A stretch of 64,000 bases of DNA, from assembly GCF_030272615.1 (NCBI RefSeq), contig NC_081406.1, positions 111,631,783 to 111,695,782 on the forward strand, read 5' to 3'. The notes beneath the pieces were generated by a model, which saw only the letters and a program-made list of their open reading frames with translations, ran no database searches and was not told the origin of the DNA. The DNA is from Cryptomeria japonica (Eukaryota > Streptophyta > Pinopsida > Cupressales > Cupressaceae). The position numbers were made by a program, and so were the translations under genes. Positions 1 to 10,977 of this stretch are shown in pieces; positions within the stretch are counted from its first letter, which is position 1; the number at the start of each line of letters is the position of its first letter.

Positions 1-893
1 GCAAGAAAGCAAACTAGAGCAACCTAGAAAGTAAACCCTAATTGCTTGTAAATGATAATGTAAATGCTCTAAATCAAGATGCAAAGTGATCTAAAGCATG
101 AATAAAGGATATTTGAAGCTTATGCGAAGACATGAAAACAACATGAAATCATACCCAACCCTCAAGGGAGGAGTACAAGCCAATCTTCAGTCGGTAATCT
201 CCTATTGTTCTTCAATGTCTTCCAAGCCCTAAATGGATGAATGAAATTGATAAATGCTTGATAGAAAGATGTTGGATGTTGTTGAAGTCTTCAAAGATCT
301 TCTCTTTCGCTGCATATGAGGTTCCTGAAAACAAAAATCCGATCCCTTCAAATGAGGAAAGAGAGCTTTTATGTATGAAACCCTAGGTCGCAAATTCATA
401 TTTTGGCCGACCTAGAGATTGAATATCCCACCAATTTCTTGGGGTTAAGCTTTATTTTATGATTGGATCGTGCTCCCAAAATTTCAGGAAAAATGTCCAA
501 GACCATGTGCACCGGGCGCCACGGTCCCGACAACTTTTCACCAAATTTTCAGGGCCGTCGGATATGATGATTTTAGAGAGAATCCCGAAGTTACAGGTGA
601 TTTCGAGATGTTTTGACCCCCAAAATCAAGCCCCCAAGTTCAAAATAGGACCTAATCAGGGTTTTTGATTAAGTGATGTATTGGAGAAATAAAATGAAAG
701 GGGCACACTTTAATGAAAGGGCCCAACTTTATGATGTAGGAAATGATAAAATAGGACCTTAGACCTAATTAATTTAATTAATTAAGTGCTAAAGGGGAAA
801 TGCAATGAAAAATGCAAAATGTGCCAAGGCGGGTGCTAAACTAGGTGTGAAATTGTACCACCCTAGCAAGTGCGTACAATTTACGATGCTACA
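1..893 (-). repeat. E1 3' LTR (partial, last 893 bp on + strand)
   Basis: Nearly identical to 6887-7779. It ends in CA at 892-893 on the plus strand, so in sense it begins TGTAGCATCG. The short ORF at 459-668 recurs at 7345-7554 only because the LTR is repeated, and has no protein support. Confidence 0.95.
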
Positions 894-908
894 TTTAGCC
901 CCCACTTT
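894..908 (-). other. E1 polypurine tract
   Basis: Directly next to the LTR. In sense it reads as a purine run ending GTGGGGGCTAAA just before TGTAGC. This is the usual second-strand priming site of LTR elements and fixes the minus orientation. Confidence 0.8.
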
Positions 909-2582
909 AGCGGTCATATGAACACTACGTGCATATGCAAGCTAAAGTATAGAAAAGTAAACATTATTTGAAAAAGGATATATCCATAAGTCTGTCGAAC
1001 GAAGCCCCCAGCAGTATCTGCAGTACACAGTTAGGAACCGCACCCTACAAAACACACGTTAGATCACAAAATCACCTAATGCTTACTAAGGAAGGTGATG
1101 AAAATTTGAGGGTAGCTATATGCCCCCCTGTTTCGGCTTGCTAATTTTAGTGAGTTGAAACAGGGTATCATGTTTACCACTTCGAATCGTTAAAGAATAT
1201 TAATGACAAACGCTCACAAAAAGATTTGATATGAGATCAAAAACTAATGGAGAATAATTTGGTAAGAAAGAGGACTAAATCTCAATTCCAACACAACAAA
1301 GAGTGTGAGGATTTGAGAGTTCTCTAACACAAGATGAAGGATGTAAATGGAAACAAAATGCAAAGAGAAGAAAAGAAAGGAAAAAAAGCATGAATACACA
1401 CATTGGTGATCCATGAGAAGAATAGTGAGAGAGAAAACATGGACTTCTCACCCCTAGATTTTGTCTAGGTGATCCATGGGAAAAGGACATGGAAAACTAG
1501 CCCCTAGAGTCTGTCTAGGTGATCCATGTAAGGGAGGAGAGTGAGAAAGTCTAGCCTTATGCCGCTAGTTCCACTCAACCTCGTGCATGTGTGTGTAAGT
1601 GAGGTTAGAAACATCTCATAGGAGTCTATGCCCGAGTATGCTACAACCTGTATATGTATAATACAAAAGCATGACATCTCGCTCTAAGAGTCTGTGCTCT
1701 AGTTCCGAGAATAATCACCTTGCATAAAAGAAAAATGGAGACCTCTCGCTCTAAGAGTCTGTGCTCTGGTTCCGAGAATGACCCATTGCTCAAAAAGTGT
1801 AATGTTTATGTCATAAGCAAAGTAGAACAAGGATACCTACCTTCATCACAAAAGAAGATACCCCAAAAATGCAACAATGTCATAGATCCAAGCAAGAGGG
1901 TTTTGTACTCTTTAAGCAAGGATAAGATAGTTGAAAAGGGATATCTTGTAGTATGTGTAAAGGAGATCTGTAGAGGAGAAGAGATCTTTGTACAAAAGAC
2001 ACCTATCCCCGAGAGGAATTATCTTAGACAAATATAACATCTTCTAGAATAAGACAAAGAAGAGAATTAGAATGCAATACTTCCTTCTTTTGCGAGGTGA
2101 AAGTGATTCTTAATGAAGGATGACGCTGTTTTTAACCCAATTGGGAGAGTGAATTCATTATGGATGTATTTTACCAAGTGCAAAAGAGGTTGTAGTCAAG
2201 GACTTACACCTCTTGTAAGAGAGAATCCTTGAACAAACAACAACAAATGCATACAAGGAATAACATCAAGTAATAAAGTTCACACCATCCACGAAATAGG
2301 AAAAAGTGGATCCTTAGATAAAAATAAGGAAAGATCATTGCCTCCCAAGGATAAGGTCAATGAGAAGAACTTACTCAATCTTCCAGGGAGAAATTTGGAC
2401 ATAAGCAAAAGAAGAGATGTATGAAATCCTTCTTGTCCCCATAGGAACAAGAAAATTAGGCTATTATGTTGCTTCAAAAAATATGATTGCACTTGAAATT
2501 GTACCATCATGAATGACAATGAGCCCCCAGTAAATGAGCTACCAATGTCACATAATGATGAGCAACATAATAGCCATTAATT
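909..2582 (-). repeat. E1 3' non-coding region with short direct repeats
   Basis: About 1.7 kb between the ORF stop and the polypurine tract with no convincing coding sequence. It has two pairs of spaced direct repeats. TCTAGGTGATCCATG occurs at 1464 and 1514 (period 50). GCTCTAAGAGTCTGTGCTCT occurs at 1681 and 1748 (period 67). The short ORFs at 1275-1490, 1720-2037 and 2280-2519 show no domain and overlap these repeats, so I treat them as chance. Confidence 0.6.
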
Positions 2583-5500
2583 TTATTTAAAGACATGATA
2601 GATTGAATGAGGTATTTGAATATGACATGCTAAATGCTCAACTATAAGTGAGATCAAAAACATGTATAAAATGATAAAAATTGAAGAAGAAAAGTCACAT
2701 GAAATCTTAGAAGAGGGATGAGTGTAATTTATTAGAGCCTTATCCCTAGAGGAAAGGACTTTATGATGAATAGGAGATAAAGATTCATAAGTGGATTTAG
2801 AAATTTGAGGGGATTCATAAAGAGATTTGTTCATTGCCAAGATTTCCTTATGAGGGGAATGAGAGTTGATAGAAGTAGAAGATGGTTTAGTTGAAGTGAG
2901 ATCATCATCACTACTAAATATAGCATTCACATTGAGAGATGGTCTTTTAGATGCTTTGGTGGGCTTAGAAAGATTATATCCAAGTCCAAATGAATATTCA
3001 TGCATGTTATGTTCTAAAGGAACTTTAATTCCTTGTTCATTTGCGCCACAACCATTTCCACTATAGCCACTCTTAGCCAAAATGCGAAAACCATGACCAT
3101 AACGATCAGCCATTTCAGGAAGAGAAGGTGGTTTTTCATAAGACAAAGAATCAAATCCTTCAGAATTAGAGGTGTGAGGAGAAGAAGTTTGAGAAGCAGC
3201 CACAAAATTATTGCTCATAGGTTCAAGTAAGACTGATTGATCTCTAGTTTCTTCCTTCTTTTTACCTTTAAGATCTCGAGGAGGAACCCTATATTCACCT
3301 ACAAAGGTGGGATTAAAATCAAGGGATCCCCAATCGTCTTCTGTGAGAACCTTCTCAGGATCAAAAGCCTTTTCATGTGTAAACTCAAGTCGAGAAGGAT
3401 CTTCTTTAGGAGCTTTAGACTCATCCAAAGAATTTTGATTATTAGAGGGCGATGATTCATCCATAGGTATCTTGTTTAACGAGTCATCACTAGAAGAGGA
3501 AGGCTTAGAAGAACTCCCTTTGGAAGTAGATGTTTGCAAACAAGCCTGAAGATTAGTAGCACCTATCAAGGTATATGTCTTATTGTTATAAATAAATTTA
3601 ACTTGTCTATGCAATGTAGAGGGGACAGCTTGCATACTGTGAATCCAAGGTCTCCCTAATAACAAGTTGTATGTTAGATTTCCCGACATAACATGGATAG
3701 GAGTAGGCAAAGTAATAGGTCCCACTGTGACGGGTAAGGTGATAATACCTAATGAAGACTTAGCCACATTATCAAAGCCTCGAATGGGATGAGAGTCAGG
3801 CTCAATAAGGGATGTATCCACATTCATCTTATGCAATAGATTAATGCTACACACATTAAGGCCAGAGCCATTATCTACCAGTGTTCGTCTTATAGCAGTG
3901 TCATTTATGATAACCACAATCATCAAGGGATCATATTGTTGTTGAATTTCACTAGTAGGCAACTCATCTTGGGTAAACACAATTTGAGCTTTAGGATTCA
4001 TCACAGAGTTAACCAAAGATGCTATATTACTAGATGTATTAGGTGGAGGAACATTCAAATCTTTCAAGGCATCTTGTAACATTCCATGATGAGCGGAAGA
4101 AGTTTGGATCAAATCCCAAAGGGATATCTTAGCAGGGGTAGCTTTAAGTTGTTCTATGAGATCATATTCCTTACCGAGAACTTGTGAAATACGTGGAGCT
4201 TGCGGAAGAATAGGTTGGGAAGGAGGAAGCGAAGTGGGGATAACTGGAGGAGGATTAGGTTGCCTATTGTTTCTTGTGTTATAGGTATGAGCAACCGCAT
4301 GATAACTCTCTCTAGTCAGTTGCTTAGCATACTCATAAGGGCTCTTAGAAGAATAACCTCCTTGCACAGTAATAATAGGTTTCTTAGGAGTGCAAAAAGA
4401 ATCATTAGCATAACCACCTTGAACCACTAAGATAGGCTTATTTGAAGGTTGAGAATTTTGAGAAGGACAAGCACCTTGGATAGTGAAGAGAGGTTTGTTA
4501 GGTGTTCCATTCACATGTATCAAATTAATTGAGGATGGTTTAGAGGAATGAACAAAAGTGTTGGAAGAATTATTGATAGTCTTCTCTTGCACTAAAATCT
4601 TATCATGGATTAAATCAATTTTAGGAGAGAGACAAGGGGTAGGAATTGATGTTCTAGTAGGAAAAGTAATACTAGGAAAGGTCATATCATCCTCTATCAT
4701 CAAAGGATCTACATAGGGAATAAACTCTCTAGGAGAAGGATCAACATTACTCTCTAAAGTCTCATTTTTGAGAGGGAGATCTTTGAAAGACATGTTAACC
4801 ATCTTGCTTTGAACTAGGGTTTCCTTATGAATAGAACCAAGTTGAGGAAAGGGAGAATAATTGAGATTCAAGGAAGGGGAAAAACTATCAAGGGAGTTCC
4901 CAATCTTGATTTCATCCCCTTTGGCTAGGGGTAGAGAATAATCTATACCTTCTTCTAATGGTTCATCCCAAATAGTGAGGTTGTTGAAAGGAATGTTTGA
5001 AGTATTGTCAATTTCGGGAGAGGAGATAACATTGTTTATTAATTCCTCATCCTTAGAAGGGAGAGCATCAATAGATGTGTTAAACTCATCCTCTTTCCTC
5101 AAAATATGTTCAATATGATCTTTAGGGGAGAGAGAATTAAGGAAATTGTTTATTATTTCATCTTCTTTCTCTAAGGGATGCTTATGGGTAAGACAAACTT
5201 TAGGAGAAGGGTAAGCATTTATCATTAATTCATCATCTCTAGTGGGAATTTTGTTGGAAAAGGAAATGCCATCACTAGGAAATGTAGGGATAATGTCATC
5301 TTCTTGCACAAAAGGATCCACATGAAGGGAGTGTTTTTTAGGAGGAACATGAACATATTTCTCCAAAGATTCATGCTTAGGAAGGAGATCTTTGAAAGAA
5401 GTGTTCATAACCTCTTGTTGCACTAACATGCCCCCATTGGAAGGATCAACTTTAGGAGAAAATAATTCAATGTCCATCAATACCTTTTCACTTGGAGAGG

Positions 5501-5777
5501 CATCATGGAGGGAAGGTAAAGTAACATTAAGAAAGGTGTTTATGATATCATTCTCTTCTTCTAGGATAGCTAGATAGGAAGGGCACATTTTAGGAGAGTT
5601 GTCAAGATCACTCTTAAAGTCTTCATCCTTAGAGCATAGGAGAGTCTCAAAGGGATTGGTAGCAATTCTTTTAGGCACTAAAATGTTGTTATAGATGGAG
5701 GGAGGTTCTTTAGGAGAAGGAAAAATTGAAACAAGGGAAGCTAACCCATTATCACATCTATGAAATGAATGCATCAT
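2583..5777 (-). CDS. E1 ORF: retropepsin plus G-patch polyprotein, 1064 aa
   Basis: A single uninterrupted ORF. The N-terminal ~450 residues are low in complexity, with repeating acidic and Ser-Pro-Lys blocks such as EDDII and SPK. Three tandem units follow with the core KPIxxVQGGY (one is degenerate). The retropepsin domain has its active site LVDNGSGLNV with Asp at residue 635 and the later motif LLGRPW. A G-patch lies near residues 890-935, with GHGFRILAKSGY and ending FGLGY. The family uses such an enzyme to cut Gag-Pol, while G-patches bind RNA or helicases. F carries the same protease then G-patch order, followed by RT, so this looks like a pol fragment kept on its own. The first Met (5777) gives a ~320 bp leader from the primer site. 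An intact frame this long in an element with no polymerase is unusual. Confidence 0.85.
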   Translation of the reverse strand: MMHSFHRCDNGLASLVSIFPSPKEPPSIYNNILVPKRIATNPFETLLCSKDEDFKSDLDNSPKMCPSYLAILEEENDIINTFLNVTLPSLHDASPSEKVLMDIELFSPKVDPSNGGMLVQQEVMNTSFKDLLPKHESLEKYVHVPPKKHSLHVDPFVQEDDIIPTFPSDGISFSNKIPTRDDELMINAYPSPKVCLTHKHPLEKEDEIINNFLNSLSPKDHIEHILRKEDEFNTSIDALPSKDEELINNVISSPEIDNTSNIPFNNLTIWDEPLEEGIDYSLPLAKGDEIKIGNSLDSFSPSLNLNYSPFPQLGSIHKETLVQSKMVNMSFKDLPLKNETLESNVDPSPREFIPYVDPLMIEDDMTFPSITFPTRTSIPTPCLSPKIDLIHDKILVQEKTINNSSNTFVHSSKPSSINLIHVNGTPNKPLFTIQGACPSQNSQPSNKPILVVQGGYANDSFCTPKKPIITVQGGYSSKSPYEYAKQLTRESYHAVAHTYNTRNNRQPNPPPVIPTSLPPSQPILPQAPRISQVLGKEYDLIEQLKATPAKISLWDLIQTSSAHHGMLQDALKDLNVPPPNTSSNIASLVNSVMNPKAQIVFTQDELPTSEIQQQYDPLMIVVIINDTAIRRTLVDNGSGLNVCSINLLHKMNVDTSLIEPDSHPIRGFDNVAKSSLGIITLPVTVGPITLPTPIHVMSGNLTYNLLLGRPWIHSMQAVPSTLHRQVKFIYNNKTYTLIGATNLQACLQTSTSKGSSSKPSSSSDDSLNKIPMDESSPSNNQNSLDESKAPKEDPSRLEFTHEKAFDPEKVLTEDDWGSLDFNPTFVGEYRVPPRDLKGKKKEETRDQSVLLEPMSNNFVAASQTSSPHTSNSEGFDSLSYEKPPSLPEMADRYGHGFRILAKSGYSGNGCGANEQGIKVPLEHNMHEYSFGLGYNLSKPTKASKRPSLNVNAIFSSDDDLTSTKPSSTSINSHSPHKEILAMNKSLYESPQISKSTYESLSPIHHKVLSSRDKALINYTHPSSKISCDFSSSIFIILYMFLISLIVEHLACHIQIPHSIYHVFK

Positions 5778-6100
5778 GACAACAATTTTCCTCTTTCAAA
5801 TGATAACACATGCAAAATAGAAGAAATATTTAATTTTAACCAATGCAAGCACTTAGAATTTAGATTTAGAAAATGAAATTTATGATTCAAATGAGTTCCT
5901 AAATCAGATTTGAAATTATTGATCCCAATTAAGCTATCCACAAGTTCAACTTTGAATTGAAAAATTAGGGTTTTAGCAAAAATTTCCTCTAAATTTTTGA
6001 ATCTTGCAAGAAATTGAGACTTGTAAATACAATTTTGAATTTTAAAATAGCATAAACACTCAAATTTGAAAACATAAATCAGAATTAGAGAAGATTGGAG
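5778..6100 (-). other. E1 leader between primer site and ORF
   Basis: About 320 bp, AT-rich, with no ORF and no clear repeat. It would be the 5' untranslated leader of the internal region. Confidence 0.6.
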
Positions 6101-6118
6101 TTCACGTCGGGTTCACCA
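6101..6118 (-). other. E1 primer binding site
   Basis: In sense the sequence after the LTR and a 3-nt spacer is TGGTGAACCCGACGTGAA, starting with the TGG expected opposite a tRNA CCA end. I could not name the tRNA from memory. Element H has TGGTGAAACCAACGTGAA at the same place, 16 of 18 identical. Confidence 0.75.
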
Positions 6119-6121
6119 AAA

Positions 6122-7779
6122 TGTGTGGGAGAAAAAGTGACACTAAGCAAACATGCCCTAATCTCACTTTCAACCACACACTTGTGGAATACGAAAGAGC
6201 CTAGAGGTATCACATAGTTGGCTACTTCTTCTTGTGGAAGAGAGAGCCACGGGCTACCTATTAGGATTTCTATTCCTTTGTTGTAATTGAAAGATGAAAT
6301 GATGCAAGTTCAATCCCTAACCCCAAAGTGTAAGTATGAACTAATGACAAGATTGCAGAATTGAACTTAAATGATGGAAAGCTGTAAACACAAGGACAAG
6401 ACAAGAATGCAAATGCGTACTCGGAGTTAAAATCTGACTAAAATGTTCGGGACGGGGGCGCGGGCGCCACTGTCCTGATTCTGCCCCTGAAACTGCTATT
6501 TTTGCAACCTGAAAAGCTGTCAGAAAGTTGCTGAAAGTTGCTGTCTGACAGAAGGACCAGGGCGCCCAGCGCCCCTGTCCCAGGGACCAGGGCGCCCAAC
6601 GCCCCTATCCTAGTAGGACCAGGGCACCCCATGCCCCTATCCTGGTCTTTTGCTTTGAGATTTGGTGTGTTGTTTGGTCTCCGTCTGCTTCTTCCGGATC
6701 TGTAACTTGCGGCGTCGTCTGAGTCCTGAAACCTGCACTTATATCTGAAAAGGTGTTTGGGCGGCTATATAGGGTTTTGCCTTAGTCAAACCCCCGCTTC
6801 GGTGATTTCCACCTCCACGAATAGCCAAGTTGTATTGTAAAATGTATTGTGTGTGCAGACCTAGTGTGTGTGCAAGGTCCTAAAATGCAAGAAAGCAAAC
6901 TAGAGCAACCTAGAAAGTAAACCCTAATTGCTTGTAAATGATAATGTAAATGCTCTAAATCAAGATGAAAAGTGATCTAAAGCATGAATAAAGGATATTT
7001 GAAGCTTATGCGAAGACATGAAAACAACATGAAATCATACCCAACCCTCAAGGGAGGAGTACAAGCCAATCTTCATTCGGTAATCTCCTATTGTTCTTCA
7101 ATGTCTTCCAAGCCCTAAATGGATGAATGCAATTGATAAATGCTTGATAGAAAGATGTTGGATGTTGTTGAAGTCTTCAAAGATCTTCTCTTTCGCTGCA
7201 TATGAGGTTCTTGAAAACAAAAATCCGATCCCTTCAAATGAGGAAAGAGAGGTTTTATGTATGAAACCCTAGGTCGCAAATTCATATTTTGGCTGACCTA
7301 GAGATTGAATATCCCACCAATTTCTTGGGGTTAAGCTTTATTTTATGATTGGATCGTGCTCCCAAAATTTCAGGAAAAATGTCCAGGACCATGTGCACCG
7401 GGCGCCACGGTCCCGACAACTTTTCACCAAATTTTCAGGGCCGTCGGATATGATGATTTTAGATAGAATCCCGAAGTTACAGGTGATTTCGAGATGTTTT
7501 GACCCCCGAAATCAAGCCCCCAAGTTCAAAATAGGACCTAATCAGGGTTTTTGATTAAGTGATGTATTGGAGAAATAAAATGAAAGGGGCACACTTTAAT
7601 GAAAGGGCCCAACTTTATGATGTAGGAAATGATAAAATAGGACCTTAGACCTAATTAATTTAATTAATTAAGTGCTAAAGGGGAAATGCAATGCAAAATG
7701 CAAAATGCGCCAAGGCGGGTGCTAAACTAGGTGTGAAATTGTACCACCCTAGCAAGTGCGTACAATTTACGATGCTACA
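6122..7779 (-). repeat. E1 5' LTR, 1658 bp
   Basis: Begins TGTGTGGGAG and ends GATGCTACA on the plus strand, with TG and CA termini. The last 893 bp match the window start. The first part, seen only here, contains a GC-rich tandem repeat at 6554-6647 in otherwise AT-rich sequence. Confidence 0.95.
6554..6647. repeat. GC-rich tandem repeat in E1 LTR
   Basis: Three units of about 30-32 bp starting at 6554, 6584 and 6616, each opening GGACCAGGGC and centred on GCGCCCAGCGCCCC or a decayed form. The core is self-complementary (GGGCGC and GCGCCC), so each unit could fold into a hairpin. It is dense in CpG, unlike the surrounding LTR. Confidence 0.8.
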
Positions 7780-9470
7780 GTTTGGTAAAATTGAAGATTG
7801 GATCTTATCATGATGAAGTTTTATGTGATATTATCCCTATGGATGTATGTCATATCTTGTTGGGTAGACCTTGGCAATATGATATAAAAGCAATACATGA
7901 TGGAAGGAAGAATATATATACTATTGCTGCAAATGGGTTGAAGTAGACCTTGTTTCCTTTGGAGGAACCCTTGAAGAGTGAAGTTTGTACTAATACTAGA
8001 ATTTGTTTGGTGGATGGAAGGAAATTCTTGGATGGGATAAGACATGAGAATATGTGTTTTTCTTTAGTTCCTAAGAAGACTAAGAAACCAAAGCATGGAG
8101 AATAACAACTGGAGGAGATAAAAGAGTTGATGACAAAGTATGGAGATATCATTTTAGATAATGTGATTGATGGATTACCACCGATGAGAAGTATTAGTCA
8201 TTGCATGGACCTGATTCCCAGAGCTAGTTTTCCAAACAAAGTCGCATACTGGATGAAACTAGCAGAGAATAAGGTGTTGAATAGACAAGTGTAGGAGTTA
8301 TTGAAGAAAGGTTTAACCATGGAAAGTTTGAGCCCTTGTGTAGTTCCACCAATATTAGCACCTAATAAGAATGGAGATTTGAGGATGTGTATTGACTCTA
8401 GTTCAATAAACAAGATCATAGTGAAGTAGAGATTTCCTTTTCCTAGGATGGATGACATAATGGATTGTTTGAGTGGAGCCAAATATTATACAAAGATAGA
8501 ATTAAAAAGTGGATACCATTGGATCAATATCAAAGAAGGGGATGAGTGGAAGACAACATTTAAGACAAATGAATAACTATATGAATGGTTGGTGATGCCT
8601 TTTGGACTGAGTAATGCTTTGAGTACTTTCATGAGGTTGATGAATGAGGTATTGAAGAAATTCTTGGATAAGTTTGTTATTGTGTACCTAGATGACATCT
8701 TGATCTTCAGTAAGACAAAGGAAGAACATATGTTGCATTTGAGACAAGTTTTGCAGAGGTTGAGAGAGGAGAACTTGTTGATAAACATTAAGAAGTGCAA
8801 TTTCATGAAGGAAGAGTTAGTCTATCTGGGATTTGTAATATGTGCGGATGGATTGAAGATGGATCCCAAGAAGGTAAGAGAAGTAGTTGAATGGCCTACA
8901 CTAGAAATCATGGAGAAGTAAGATCATTTTATAGATTGGCTAGTTTCTATCAGAAGTTCATCAGAAATTTTAGTTCAATTTGTAGCTCTATGATTGAAAT
9001 AATGAGAGGAGATAGGAAGGATTTTAAGTGGACATCAGGAGAAAATAAGAGTTTTGAGTTGTTGAAGCAAAAAGTGACAAAACAACCCGTGTCAGCTTTT
9101 TCAGGATTTCAACAAAGTATTTCAAGTAGATTGTGGTGCAAATTGGGAATGCAATTGGAGTATTATTAAGTCAAGAGGGAAGACCAATAGCTTATTTCAG
9201 TGAAAAATTAAAGGATGCAAGGAGAAGATATTCTATATATGATCAAGGGTTTTATGCAATAATTCAAGAATTGAAGAAGTGGAGACATTACTTGTTGACT
9301 AAGAAATTTGTGTTCTATACTGATTATCAAGTTTTGCAATATCTTAATAGTCAAGGTAAGTTCAATCAAAGGCACATGAGATGGGTATAATTCTTGTAGA
9401 GCTATACCTTTGTTTTGAAGCATAGAAGTGGTAAGTCAAATAAAGTTGTTGATTCCCTAAGTAGAAGGAG
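7780..9470 (+). pseudogene. A pol: protease (C-term), RT and RNase H, degenerate
   Basis: Opens in the retropepsin region with MDVCHILLGRPW, the same motif found in B. RT follows with the QEL-like linker, the LVMPFGL block near 8590-8610 and the catalytic box YLDD at 8685-8696. Connection and RNase H follow, including SQEGRPIAYFSEKL near 9170-9210 and the LKHRSGKSNKVVDSLSRR end near 9415-9460. Several in-frame stops (for example at the codon matching CAG of B near 14205) and small indels break the frame, so no enzyme could be made. The RT box itself is intact. Confidence 0.85.
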
Positions 9471-10735
9471 AAATACAGAGATGAGAGTGGAAGTATTGGG
9501 TTTTGAGGAATTGAAGAACTTGTATGAGGATTATCCTAATTTTGTAGAACCTTGGAGAGCTTGCATAGAACCTATTGCAGTGGATAGGAGTAAGTGGCTA
9601 GATTATTTCATTCAAGATGAGATGTTGTTTAGAGGAAATCAATTATGTATACCCCAGAGCTCTATGAGAGAAAATATGATAAAAGAGAAGCATAGTGGAT
9701 GATTAGTAGGACACTTTGGTGTTGATAAGATAGTAACCTTGGTTGGTGAGAACTGCTTTTGGCCACAAATTCATAAGGATATTAGTAAATTTTTTCAAAG
9801 CTGTAGAATTTGTCAACTTGCAAAAGGTAGCAATCAGAATGTTGGATTGTAGAAGCCTTTGAAAGTTCCAGAGAGACCTTGGGAGGACATAAGCATGGAT
9901 TTAATACTTGGATTACCTAAGACACATAGAGGGAATGACTCTATATTTGTGGTGGTGGATAGATTCTCGAAGATGGCACATTTCATACCCTGTAAGGAAA
10001 CAATAGATGTTGTGCATATGACTGACCTATTTTTCAAGGAGGTGGTGAGATTACATGGATTACCTAAGAGCATAGTTTCAAATAGAGATACTAAGTTTGT
10101 TGGATATTTTTGGAAAACACTTTGGAAGAAGATGAAGACAGATTTGAAATTCAGTTCTACTTTTCACCCAAAAACCGATGGACACATAGAAGTAGTAAAT
10201 ATGAATTTGGGTAATTCATTGAGATGCTTAGTTTGAGAGAAAACCAGAAGTTGGGACTTGGTTCTTGCACAAGAAGAGTTTGCCTACAACAATTCAGTGA
10301 ACAGGAGCACCAAAAGAACACCTTTTGAGATTGTTACCGAAATACACCCTAGAGGCATATCAGAGTTAAGGGATATCAGTAATGAGGATAAAAGGAGTGT
10401 AGAGGTAGAAGTATTTGTAGAACATATGAAGGCAGTATAGAGTTAGGTCAAACAAAATTTGGAGGACATGAACAATAGGTATAAGGAGAAGGCAGATGCT
10501 TAGAGGAGAAACAAATAATTTGAATTTGGAGATGAAATGATGGTGTATCTAAGGAAAGAAAGATTTCCAGTTGGTACCTATAATAAGTTGAAGATGAGAA
10601 AGTTTGGACCTTGTAATATCTTGAGGAAATTTAGTTCTGGAAATGCATATGAAGTGGTGTTACTGGATACCTTGGGTATTTCACCTATTTTCAACATTGC
10701 CGACTTACATTAGTACCATGAGGCATAATTCAATG
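9471..10735 (+). pseudogene. A integrase, degenerate
   Basis: Shows the zinc-binding start (GHFGVDK ... CRICQ near 9710-9830), then the catalytic core with [10 protein letters not shown] around 9895 and [15 protein letters not shown] around 10050. The second catalytic Asp, Asp in the matching place of B (LDRDTNF), is Asn here, as expected from a C-to-T change on the other strand. The Glu region ([12 protein letters not shown]) is readable near 10165-10200. Several TAG stops interrupt it. The C-terminal part includes [16 protein letters not shown] near 10540-10590. Confidence 0.85.
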
Positions 10736-10788
10736 AAGACAATGCAATAGACTTAGGGAAGAAGATGCCCTAGAGGATACTAGACTAG

Positions 10789-10947
10789 ATGGAAGAGATT
10801 TTGGATAGCAGAATTGGGCGTAGTATCCAAGGCAAGCAATATAGAGAGTATCTTGTGAAGTGGAAGGACAAACTAGTTGAAGACTCATCATGGATTTCTC
10901 AAGCTAAGGTAGACCATCTTGGTTTTCCTCTAGCCCTTGAAAAGTGA
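10789..10947 (+). pseudogene. A C-terminal chromodomain
   Basis: ILDSRIG followed by REYLVKWKDK and EDSSWISQAKV is a chromodomain: a first strand, the conserved YLVKWKG-like segment, then the W-E/S-x-W type end. In chromoviruses it follows integrase and steers insertion to marked chromatin. It lies in the expected place between integrase and the 3' LTR and ends at a TGA (10945-10947). Confidence 0.85.
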
Positions 10948-10977
10948 GGGACTCAATTTTTATCAACCCCAGATGTT

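Larger units (their letters stand above)
1..7779 (-). mobile_element. E1: non-autonomous Ty3-like LTR retrotransposon (left LTR cut by window edge)
   Basis: Two direct repeats bound this element. Bases 1-893 match 6887-7779 with no net indel and about 11 mismatches by eye (about 1.2%), so it is one of the younger insertions here. The full right LTR runs from TG at 6122 to CA at 7779. Sense is the minus strand: a primer-binding-like site lies just inside the right LTR and a polypurine tract just inside the left LTR. The only long ORF (2583-5777) holds an aspartic protease and a G-patch. I see no capsid, RT, RNase H or integrase, so the element must depend on proteins from another element. It lies inside the protease region of element A, whose sequence resumes at 7780. 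The left target-site copy is outside the window. Confidence 0.9.

Noticed and set aside
459-668. Short ORF found twice (also 7345-7554), seemingly a conserved small protein
   Set aside because: It lies in the LTR and is repeated only because the LTR is; no domain, no codon evidence.
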